Translations under genes and position numbers: made by a program
NCBI GenBank assembly: GCA_035642125.1
Contig: DASQSZ010000235.1
Coordinates: 1 to 29,825 of the forward strand
DNA length: 29,825 nt
Direction: 5' to 3'
Source: CALAED01 sp937891035
GTDB lineage: Bacteria; Actinomycetota; Actinomycetes; Streptosporangiales; Streptosporangiaceae
Notes under the pieces: generated by a model
The model's input: the letters and a program-made list of their open reading frames with translations, nothing else
What the model was told of the DNA's origin: nothing
The model's database searches: none
Shown: positions 23,289-29,825 of the stretch, piece after piece
Numbering within the stretch: the stretch's first letter is position 1
How the letters are laid out: each line of letters begins with the position of its first letter

Positions 23289-25019
23289 ATGCTCGATGTC
23301 CGCATCGCCCGGCTGCCGACCGCCCGGCTCGGCCAGGCGCTGCGGCACCTGCTGTCGTGGCGCACCGTCATCGTGGCCGGATGCGTGCTGGTGGTGGGGT
23401 TCCTGGCGGTCGTACCGCTGTATCACCTCGTCCGCGACACCTTCACCGGAGAGCAGGGCTTCACGCTCGGCGCGTTCGCCCGCGCGTACGGCGGCGACTC
23501 GCAGTCGGCCGCGATGCTGCGCAACTCCCTGGTGTTCGCGGTCGGCGCCGGGTTGCTGGCACTGGTGCTCGGCACCGCGCTTGCCTACATCCAGGTGCGC
23601 ACCGACACCCCGTTCAAGGGGTTGTTCTTCGCCGCCTCCCTGGTGCCGCTGATCATCCCGGCGATCTTGTACGCCGCGGCGTGGATCTTCCTGGCCGACC
23701 CGGAGATCGGGCTCGTCAACAGCGCGCTCGAATCGATCATCGGCGTCCGGCCGCTCAACGTGTTCAGCGTGTGGGGAATGATCTGGGTGCAGGGGTTGCA
23801 CCTCGCGCCCATCGCGTTCTTGCTGATGGTGGCGGCGTTCCGCGCGATGGACCCGTCGCTGGAGGAGTCGGCGCTGATGAGCGGGGCGTCGTGGGCGAGG
23901 ACGCTGCGCCGGATCACCGTCCCGCTGCTGCGCCCGGCGCTGGTGTCGGCGGTGCTGCTCATGTTCGTCCAGTCGCTGGAGAGCTTCGAGGTGCCGGGGC
24001 TGCTTGGCCTGCAGAACGGGATCTACGTGTTCACCAGCAGGATCTACTTCGTGCTGCGCAGCTTCCCGATCGACTACGGGATGGCCGGGGCGTACGCCCT
24101 TGGGCTGCTGGCGATCGCCGCCGCCGGAGTCCTGCTGTCCGGCCGGCTGTCAGGGGATGCCCGCGGGTTCCAGACGATCAGCGGCAAGGCGTTCCGGCCG
24201 CGGCCGATCGAGCTTGGCCGGGCCCGGCCGTTCGTGGGCGCGGCCGTGCTGGCCTACTTCGCGATCACGGTGGTGCTGCCGATCGGCGTGCTCGTCTACA
24301 CCTCGCTGCTCGGCTTCTATACCGCACCGTCGATGGCGGCGCTGCGCTCGATGTCGCTGGACAATTACCGCGAGGCGCTGAACCTGCCCATCGCGGTGAC
24401 GGCGCTGAAGAACTCGGTGCTGCTCGGCGTGGGTTCCGCGACCGCGGTGATGTTCCTCGCCGCGGTGGTCTCGTGGGTGATCGTACGGACCCGCGCGCCC
24501 GGGCGCCGCCTCCTGGACATCCTCGCGTTCTCGCCGATCGTGATCCCCGGGCTCGTGCTCGGCCTCGCGCTCGCCTTCGTCTACCTGCGGTCGCCACTGC
24601 CGATCTACGGCACGCTGTGGATCCTGCTGATCTCCTACAGCACGCGCTATCTGCCGTACGGCATGCGGTACGCGAGCGCGGCGATGACCCAGCTGTCGGC
24701 GGAGTTGGAGGAGTCGGCGCAGGTGTGCGGCGCGTCCTGGTGGCAGACGTTCCGCCGCGTACTGCTGCCGCTGACGAGCGGCGGCATCGTCGCGGGCTGG
24801 ATCTACATCCTCGTCGTGTCGTTCCGGGAGCTGTCGAGCTCGATTCTGCTTTACAGTCCCGGCAAGGAAGTGCTGTCGGTGCTCATCTGGGAGCAGTTCG
24901 AAAACGGCAGGTTCACGTTGCTCGCGGCAATTGGCGTGTTGATGGTCACGATCCTCGTGGGACTCGTGCTCGTCGCCTATCGGATCGGCGCCGGGGTGGG
25001 ATTGAAAACGGATGACTGA
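23289..25019 (+). CDS. ABC transporter permease with two fused membrane domains
   Basis: A 576-residue permease made of two BPD_transp_1 halves in one chain, as in ferric-iron and phosphonate-type importers. Each half ends with an EAA loop that contacts the ATPase: EESALMSGASWARTLRRITVP (about 197-217) and EESAQVCGASWWQTFRRVLLP (about 475-495). About twelve membrane helices are present, starting with one at 27-49. GAGGTAGG precedes the ATG at 23289. The stop overlaps the ATPase start by eight bases. Confidence 0.92.
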   Translation: MLDVRIARLPTARLGQALRHLLSWRTVIVAGCVLVVGFLAVVPLYHLVRDTFTGEQGFTLGAFARAYGGDSQSAAMLRNSLVFAVGAGLLALVLGTALAYIQVRTDTPFKGLFFAASLVPLIIPAILYAAAWIFLADPEIGLVNSALESIIGVRPLNVFSVWGMIWVQGLHLAPIAFLLMVAAFRAMDPSLEESALMSGASWARTLRRITVPLLRPALVSAVLLMFVQSLESFEVPGLLGLQNGIYVFTSRIYFVLRSFPIDYGMAGAYALGLLAIAAAGVLLSGRLSGDARGFQTISGKAFRPRPIELGRARPFVGAAVLAYFAITVVLPIGVLVYTSLLGFYTAPSMAALRSMSLDNYREALNLPIAVTALKNSVLLGVGSATAVMFLAAVVSWVIVRTRAPGRRLLDILAFSPIVIPGLVLGLALAFVYLRSPLPIYGTLWILLISYSTRYLPYGMRYASAAMTQLSAELEESAQVCGASWWQTFRRVLLPLTSGGIVAGWIYILVVSFRELSSSILLYSPGKEVLSVLIWEQFENGRFTLLAAIGVLMVTILVGLVLVAYRIGAGVGLKTDD

Positions 25020-26208
25020 GACCGCGGAAGTCCACAACGCGCCAGATGCGGCCGCCGGGAGCGCGCTGCTCACCGTCGAAGGCCTGGTCAAGACGTTCAG
25101 CGGCGAAAAGCAGCGCCGCCGGCGGCGCGCGGGCGAGGCCCCTCGGGTGCACGCGTTGGACGGCGTGAGTTTCGAGGTACGGCCCGGCGAGCTGTTCACC
25201 CTGCTCGGCCCGTCCGGCTGCGGGAAGACGACGACGCTGCGGTCGGTCGCCGGTCTGGAGCGTCCCGACGACGGCACGATCACCGTCGGCGACCGGGTGC
25301 TGTTCGACCAGGCCCGCGGCGTCAGCGTGCCGTCGAACGCCCGCCGGCTCGGCATGGTGTTCCAGTCGTACGCGATTTGGCCGCATATGACGGTCTTCGA
25401 CAACGCGGCGTTTCCGCTCGAGGTGCTCCCGCGCCGGCGCCGGCCCGGCCGGGCCGCGCTGGAGGAACGGGTCCGCACGGTGCTGGAGCGGGTCGAGCTG
25501 GCCGACTACGCGGGCCGCCCGGCGACCAAGCTGTCCGGCGGGCAGCAGCAGCGGCTCGCCCTGGCCAGGGCGCTCGTCATGGAGCCGCAACTGCTGCTGC
25601 TCGACGAGCCGCTGTCGAATCTCGACGCCAAGCTGCGCGAGTCGATGCGGTTCGAGCTCAAGCGCATGCAGCGCGAGCTCGGCCTGACCGCGATCTACGT
25701 CACCCATGACCAGGCCGAGGCGCTCGCGCTGTCCACTCGCATCGCGGTGATGCAGGCCGGCCGCATCGTGCAGATCGGCAAGCCGCGCGAGGTGTACGAG
25801 CGGCCCAACTGCCGGTTCGTGGCCGACTTCATCGGCGTGACGAACTTCGTCCCCGGCACCGTGGCGGCCGCCGCCGGCGGGCGCTACCGGGTCCGCACCG
25901 GCGACGGTGACCTATGGGTGACCTCCGCCCTCGACGTGGCCGTCGGCAGCAGCGTCACGCTGTCGGTACGCCCGGAATGCATCAGTCTCGCGCTGGAGGC
26001 GGGGGACGCGGTCAACGAGTGGCACGGCCGGATCGTCAACCGGGCCTTCCTCGGCGACTCCGTCGACCACGTCGTCGACGTCGGCAAGACCGAGCTGCGC
26101 AACCGGTCGAATCCGGCGCAGTCCATCGCCCCCGGTACCGACGTCTACCTCACCATCGACCCGGACAAGATCGCCTTGGTCGCGGCGGCTGCCACGGACA
26201 CCGTCTGA
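25012..26208 (+). CDS. ABC transporter ATP-binding protein with TOBE domain
   Basis: A 398-residue ATPase. Walker A GPSGCGKT (66-73), Q-loop Gln118, signature LSGGQ (174-178), Walker B LLLLDEP (194-200) and H-loop VTHDQAEA (about 229-236) are all intact. The C-terminal 140 residues form a TOBE-type regulatory domain. An arginine-rich insert (about residues 33-44, QRRRRR) interrupts the first strands. PotA/FbpC-type. It completes the importer with the lipoprotein and fused permease and ends the operon. Confidence 0.94.
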   Translation: MTETAEVHNAPDAAAGSALLTVEGLVKTFSGEKQRRRRRAGEAPRVHALDGVSFEVRPGELFTLLGPSGCGKTTTLRSVAGLERPDDGTITVGDRVLFDQARGVSVPSNARRLGMVFQSYAIWPHMTVFDNAAFPLEVLPRRRRPGRAALEERVRTVLERVELADYAGRPATKLSGGQQQRLALARALVMEPQLLLLDEPLSNLDAKLRESMRFELKRMQRELGLTAIYVTHDQAEALALSTRIAVMQAGRIVQIGKPREVYERPNCRFVADFIGVTNFVPGTVAAAAGGRYRVRTGDGDLWVTSALDVAVGSSVTLSVRPECISLALEAGDAVNEWHGRIVNRAFLGDSVDHVVDVGKTELRNRSNPAQSIAPGTDVYLTIDPDKIALVAAAATDTV

Positions 26209-26331
26209 CTCAGGGGGCTTGTCGCCGTCGGCGCAGTTGTCCTCGACGGCCTCGTGCGTCTAGTCGGGCGTGACCCGCGTGCCCGGGTGCGACGTGTGAT
26301 GGGCGGTATCTGATCTCTGTATCCTGCCCAC

Positions 26332-26790
26332 GTGGCTGGGCCGGCAGGACAAGAGCCGATGCCCGAGGGCTTCGAGCGCGTCCATGTGGAGCACGAATGG
26401 TACGACGGCCCTCGCGCCGGCCTTGCGGACGTCGGCGGTGTTGTGCACTATTTCCAGGCGGTTCCCGATTCTTATCGTTCCGAGGAATTCGACGACAAGT
26501 TCCTCGTTTGGCCGGCCGGCGCTGGCGCCTTCGCCTTGGAGCGGGAACAGTGGGCGATATTCGTTGCCTGGAACAGTCGATACGAAGCGGGCATGGCCTC
26601 GGTGGACAGCCATCCAGGCACGGGTGGGGTCGATCCACGGTATGACGAACTCGAGAGCCTCCTTGCCGCCCATCGGGTGGTGCCGGGTGACGCGATGCCG
26701 CTGGTCGCCGAATGGCGACCGGTTGATCGGCAAGAGCGTTATCACGTCGCCGGGCCCGACTACCTTGTTAAGTGGCATGCGGACCACTGA
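26332..26790 (+). CDS. Hypothetical protein (152 aa), unrecognised
   Basis: A soluble, acidic, tryptophan- and tyrosine-rich protein without signal or membrane segment. Visible stretches are EHEWYDGPRAGLADVGG, ALEREQWAIFVAWNSRY and MPLVAEWRP. I recognise no family. TATCCT at 26320-26325 lies six bases before the GTG at 26332, fitting a leaderless transcript; an ATG at 26359 is an alternative start. It has its own presumed promoter between the ABC operon and the second FadR-type regulator. Confidence 0.65.
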   Translation: MAGPAGQEPMPEGFERVHVEHEWYDGPRAGLADVGGVVHYFQAVPDSYRSEEFDDKFLVWPAGAGAFALEREQWAIFVAWNSRYEAGMASVDSHPGTGGVDPRYDELESLLAAHRVVPGDAMPLVAEWRPVDRQERYHVAGPDYLVKWHADH

Positions 26791-26849
26791 CGCCCTGGCC
26801 GGGACGTGTGCCCTTACACTGTCCCGCCCGCGAATATGCTGGAGACCGG

Positions 26850-26873
26850 TGGTCAGAGATTCGACCACTGACC
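26850..26873. promoter_or_regulatory. Nested inverted repeats upstream of the second FadR-type regulator
   Basis: TGGTC (26850-26854) and GACCA (26863-26867) form an inverted repeat with an 8-bp spacer; GGTCAG (26851-26856) and CTGACC (26868-26873) form a second, overlapping one. The arms resemble FadR-family half-sites. It lies about 50 bases before the regulator ATG at 26922, so autoregulation is plausible. Confidence 0.5.
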
Positions 26874-26921
26874 TCTACCGGGTGGACGCTCGGATTCCGG
26901 CGACATGAAGGAGAGGCCGTG

Positions 26922-27689
26922 ATGTGGCGGCGGCTCGGGCGGGGCAGCGTTGCGCAACAGGTAGAGGCCCAGATCCTCGAGGTGATCGAGAGCGGTCGGC
27001 TCGCGCCCGGCGACCGGCTCCCGGCTGAGCGGGAGTTCGCCGAACAGCTCGGGGTGAGCCGGCCCACCCTCCGGGAGGCGATCGGCTCCCTGAAGGCCCG
27101 TGGCCTGGTGCGGGTGGTGCATGGCCGCGGTGTTTTCGTCGCCCACCCGGAGACCAGCCGTGAGCTGCGCCTCGCCCTCGACCGCCAGGCCATCACGATG
27201 GACGAGTTGTTCGCCATGCGCGAGGTGCTTGAGGTTCCCGCCGCGGGCTGGGCCGCCGCCGAGCAAGACAGGGCCCGCCTCGTCCGGGTGCGCGACGCGC
27301 TGGACGCCCTGAACGCCGCCGGCGAGCGCGAGCCCCGCGAGTTCACCGAGCTCCAACGCCTGGACGCCGCCTTCCACCTGGCGATCGTGGATGCCGCGGG
27401 CAACAGGTTCCTGCGCGAGACGCTGGGTGTGCTCCAGAAGATCCTCGCCGGCGGCATGCAGACGACCCTCATGGTCCCCGGGCGCTTCGAGAAGTCGCGT
27501 CTGGACCACGAGCGCATCATGGCGGCCTTGCTCGCCGGCGATTCCCAGGCGGCCAGGACGGCCGCGCGCCGCCACGTGCGAGCCGCCCACCGTACGGCCG
27601 TCCGGCGCCTGAGGATCGAGACCGCCCGCAACCCGGCGATGGCGGACGCCGTCCCCGAAGACGACGACAGGACCGGCACGGGACCCTGA
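26922..27689 (+). CDS. FadR-family transcriptional regulator (FCD domain)
   Basis: A 255-residue regulator. The winged helix (about residues 9-70) contains GDRLPAEREFAEQLGVSRPTLREAI and the wing VVHGRGVFV. The C-terminal FCD domain (about 85-225) has the usual D/H positions, including Asp-Ala-Ala-Phe-His and a late DHERI. GAAGGAGAGG is five bases before the ATG at 26922. Its genomic partners, a DapA-family lyase and an SMP-30 lactonase, suggest a sugar-acid-responsive repressor like those of the uronate/aldonate group. It differs clearly from the regulator at 8.2-9.0 kb. Confidence 0.92.
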   Translation: MWRRLGRGSVAQQVEAQILEVIESGRLAPGDRLPAEREFAEQLGVSRPTLREAIGSLKARGLVRVVHGRGVFVAHPETSRELRLALDRQAITMDELFAMREVLEVPAAGWAAAEQDRARLVRVRDALDALNAAGEREPREFTELQRLDAAFHLAIVDAAGNRFLRETLGVLQKILAGGMQTTLMVPGRFEKSRLDHERIMAALLAGDSQAARTAARRHVRAAHRTAVRRLRIETARNPAMADAVPEDDDRTGTGP

Positions 27690-28264
27690 TTCCCTGCGAA
27701 CGGTACCGCGGGGCATCCGGCCGCTAATTCTTTTATTTCCTACCGCTAAAGCAGGAGATCGAGCCGGTGCGCCGCACTTCAGCCGTCCGTGCCGGCGCTC
27801 AGGCGAACTCTCTCATTATCGCGAACTCCCTGGTGGTCGGGGGAGGAGCGGTAACAGCCGGCGGCGGGACTTCGATGACCTTGTCCTCTGAGACATCTGA
27901 GGTCTAACCTCTAACCACGCAGCGGCTCTTGCCCCGAGCGTGGAGCCGAACGCAAAAGCCACTCTCCAGTGGAGCCGGAAGATGACGGAGACGACGCCGG
28001 GCTTCGCCTGGCCGACGATGGCGGGCCGCGGCCAACGCGCGCACCGTGCCCCGGGTGTGGCGTCGGGCTCGGCTCCGATCGGCTCGCATTCGTCCACCTC
28101 CACAAGCGGACAGCTGGAGAAGACGGGGTTTGGCACACTATCTTTTGGCGACCGACGAGGCGCAGAGCGATTCCCGGCACCAACCGGCCCCCGGTCCATT
28201 CGGCGCGGGTGGCCGGACAACGGCGACGCACTTGTTCGCCATAGCGACCGAATAGGGACGACCA
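27690..28264. other. Long spacer between the regulator and the DapA-family gene
   Basis: 575 bases without a supported gene. It holds an AT-rich patch (27725-27750), a perfect short palindrome AGGTCTAACCT at 27900-27910, and a GC-rich part (27969-28255) where two frames look partly protein-like. One starts GTG at 27969 and contains CPGCGVGLGSDRLAFVHLHK. The other takes over near 28137 and ends TATHLFAIATE at a TAG (28253-28255). A single-base shift would join them, so a decayed small gene is possible. No ribosome binding site is seen. Confidence 0.4.
27900..27910. promoter_or_regulatory. FadR-like palindrome AGGTCTAACCT
   Basis: The arms AGGT/ACCT flank a 3-bp centre, the GT-N3-AC spacing seen in FadR-family operators. 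It lies between the FadR-type regulator and the DapA-family gene, about 355 bases before the latter. Short palindromes occur by chance, and no promoter is clear beside it. Confidence 0.3.
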
Positions 28265-29224
28265 ATGGACACCGTGCGCCTTCCCGGCGGCGCCGCCGTC
28301 GCGCTCGCCACACCGCTGGACGAGAGGGGAGAACTCGACCACGCGGGTCTGGAGCGGCTCGTCCGCCGGGTGCTGTCCGGCGGCGTGAGCATGGTCTGCC
28401 CGACCGGCTCCACCGGAGAAGGGGCGCGCCTTGGGCCACGGCGGCGCGCCGAGGTCGCCGCGGCCGTCCGGGGTCTGGTGCCCGCCGAGGTCCCGGTGGT
28501 GGCCGGCCTGCCCGCGACCGACACCGAGAGCGTGCTGACCGAGCTGGCGGGGCTCGCCGCCACCGGCGTGACCGCCGCGCTGGTCAGTCCGCCGTCGTAC
28601 TTTCCCATGCCGGGTGACGAGGTGCTCCGGTTCTACGAGGAGCTGGCCGCCGCGACGCCGCTGCCGATCGTCCTCTACAACATCCCGCAGTTCACCAAGG
28701 TCACCATCCCGCCGCCCGTGGTCGGCGACCTCGCGGCCCACCCCGCCATCGCCGGCATCAAGGACAGCGGCCGCGACATGGAATACCTCCTGGCGGTGCT
28801 GGAGGCGACCTCAGGCGGCACCGGCTCCCCGGGCTCCACCGGCTCCCCGGTCTCCCCGACCAACCCCGCGGCCGACTTCACGGTGCTGACCGGCACCGAC
28901 ACCCTCCTGATGGCCGGCCTGCTGTCCGGCGCCGACGGCACGATCGCCGCGAGCGCCAACCTCGTCCCCGAGCTGGGCGCCGAGATCTGCCGCTCCGTCG
29001 CGTCCGGCGACCTGGACCGTGCGCTGAGGGCACAGCGCCGCCTGACCGATGTCGTGCTGGCCTGCCGCCGGGGCACTCCGCCCGCCGGCTGGAAATCCGC
29101 GCTGGAGATCGCGGGCATCTGCGACCGGCGCCTGGCCGGCCGGGCCGCGCCGCTGTCCGGCCAAGATCACGCCGCGCTCGCCGATCATCTGGCGCGACTG
29201 GGCGTCGTGAAGGAGCGCCGTTGA
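28265..29224 (+). CDS. Dihydrodipicolinate synthase-family aldolase/lyase
   Basis: A 319-residue class I (Schiff-base) TIM barrel of the DapA/NAL superfamily. CPTGSTGEG (45-53) binds the keto-acid carboxylate, Tyr138 (LYNIPQF) is the proton relay and Lys166 (GIKDSGRD) forms the Schiff base. True DapA is unlikely: the neighbours are a FadR regulator and an SMP-30 lactonase, pointing to cleavage or dehydration of a 2-keto-3-deoxy sugar acid. A Gly/Ser/Pro/Thr-rich insert at about 183-201, encoded by a short repeat, is unusual. ATG at 28265 after GGGAC. Confidence 0.9.
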   Translation: MDTVRLPGGAAVALATPLDERGELDHAGLERLVRRVLSGGVSMVCPTGSTGEGARLGPRRRAEVAAAVRGLVPAEVPVVAGLPATDTESVLTELAGLAATGVTAALVSPPSYFPMPGDEVLRFYEELAAATPLPIVLYNIPQFTKVTIPPPVVGDLAAHPAIAGIKDSGRDMEYLLAVLEATSGGTGSPGSTGSPVSPTNPAADFTVLTGTDTLLMAGLLSGADGTIAASANLVPELGAEICRSVASGDLDRALRAQRRLTDVVLACRRGTPPAGWKSALEIAGICDRRLAGRAAPLSGQDHAALADHLARLGVVKERR

Positions 29225-29252
29225 GGTGGGGAACGCAAAGGGTGAGCGACCC

Positions 29253-29825
29253 GTGAGCAAGGCCGAGGTGGTCGCCGGCAACCGCGCCCTGGTCGGCGAG
29301 TCGCCCGTTTGGGACGAACGGGACGGGTCCTTGCTGTGGGTCGACATCCTGCGCGGCGAGGTCCGCCGGTTCCGGCCCCGGGAGGATGACGACCGGCTGG
29401 TCGCGCGGTTGCCGGTGCCGGTCGGGGCCGTCGCGACCTGCCGGTCGTCCGGGCTCGTCGTGGCGGCGGGGATGGGGTTCGCGCTGCTCGACGAGGCGTC
29501 CGGCGAGCTGACGCATCTCGCGACAGCCGGCCGCGGCGACCGGATGAACGACGCCCGGTGCGATCCGGCCGGCCGGCTGTGGGGCGGGACGCTCACGCTG
29601 GAGCACCGGCCGCGAGCGGCGGCGCTGTACCGGCTGGCCCCGGACGGGCGGCTCATCACCGTTCTGGACGACGTCACGCTGTCCAACGGGCTCGCGTGGA
29701 GCCCGGACGGCACTCGGATGTACTACGCCGACACCGTCACCGAACGGGTCGACGTGTTCGACTTCGACATCGAGACCGGTGGGGTTCGCGGTCGCCGGAC
29801 CTTCGTGGACCTGCACGATACGCCC
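29253..29825 (+). CDS. SMP-30/gluconolactonase/LRE-family protein, N-terminal part
   Basis: 191 codons are visible; the gene runs past the right edge. It is a six-bladed beta-propeller of the SMP-30 family. Metal-site and propeller signatures are GESPVWDERDGSLLWVD (Glu16), RMNDARCDPAGRLWGGT and LSNGLAWSPDGTRMYYADT. These enzymes hydrolyse sugar lactones to aldonic acids. Directly after the DapA-family gene (28-base gap) it would provide the acid for dehydration and cleavage. AAGGGTGAG is six bases before the GTG at 29253; an in-frame GTG at 29226 is less well placed. Confidence 0.9.
   Translation, partial: MSKAEVVAGNRALVGESPVWDERDGSLLWVDILRGEVRRFRPREDDDRLVARLPVPVGAVATCRSSGLVVAAGMGFALLDEASGELTHLATAGRGDRMNDARCDPAGRLWGGTLTLEHRPRAAALYRLAPDGRLITVLDDVTLSNGLAWSPDGTRMYYADTVTERVDVFDFDIETGGVRGRRTFVDLHDTP

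Noticed and set aside
21774..23801. 675-codon open frame on the minus strand
   Set aside because: Antisense to the lipoprotein and permease genes, with no family resemblance.
1..29825. CRISPR arrays, rRNA genes, phage genes, riboswitches
   Set aside because: None recognised by eye; no regularly spaced repeats, and leaders lack known riboswitch cores.

Overview
The window is very GC-rich with dense GTG/ATG-started genes and looks like the chromosome of a filamentous, sporulating actinomycete. The left edge carries the N-terminus of an SsgA/SsgB-family sporulation protein, next to a PGPGW-type membrane protein and a tRNA-Val(CAC). Streptosporangiales (Nonomuraea/Streptosporangium type) is my best guess; this is inference, since no rRNA or marker gene is complete enough to decide.

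Layout. (1) 1-8.2 kb is ordinary chromosome: partial ssgB-like gene, PGPGW protein, tRNA-Val with a terminator, a DUF2269-like membrane protein, an MFS transporter, htpG, a DUF574-type methyltransferase with an SDR, and corA. (2) 8.2-13.0 kb is a catabolic locus. A FadR/GntR-type repressor diverges from a five-gene operon of Rieske dioxygenase alpha and beta subunits, a 74-residue protein, a zinc alcohol dehydrogenase and a class II aldolase-fold enzyme. (3) 13.0-20.7 kb is an island of visibly lower GC. It opens with a frameshifted IS5-type transposase remnant and an orphan NPCBM-like membrane-anchored protein. It then holds a leftward, tightly packed eight-gene operon that I read as a bacilysin/anticapsin-type pathway: prephenate decarboxylase (BacA), bicupin isomerase (BacB), two SDRs (BacG, BacC), an MFS exporter, an aminotransferase (BacF), a chorismate mutase and a Dabb-fold protein. 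No BacD ligase is present. (4) 20.7-26.2 kb returns to high GC: a PPOX-family protein, then a cupin and a complete ABC importer (lipoprotein, fused double permease, ATPase). (5) 26.3-29.8 kb has an unrecognised 152-residue protein, a second FadR-type regulator, a DapA-family aldolase/lyase and the start of an SMP-30/gluconolactonase.

How the parts work together. In the island, chorismate mutase would make prephenate, BacA decarboxylates it to dihydro-4-hydroxyphenylpyruvate, BacB isomerises it, BacG adds hydride, BacF transaminates it to a tetrahydrotyrosine, and BacC oxidises dihydroanticapsin to anticapsin. The epoxidation step has no obvious enzyme; the Dabb protein is a speculative candidate. 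With no ligase, the product may be free anticapsin or a relative rather than the dipeptide bacilysin.

The dioxygenase operon and the cupin/ABC-importer operon lie on opposite sides of the island but share a 14-bp operator (one mismatch). In both it overlaps the -10 of a similarly built promoter. This suggests one regulon, with the importer feeding the dioxygenase pathway and the island inserted between the two halves.
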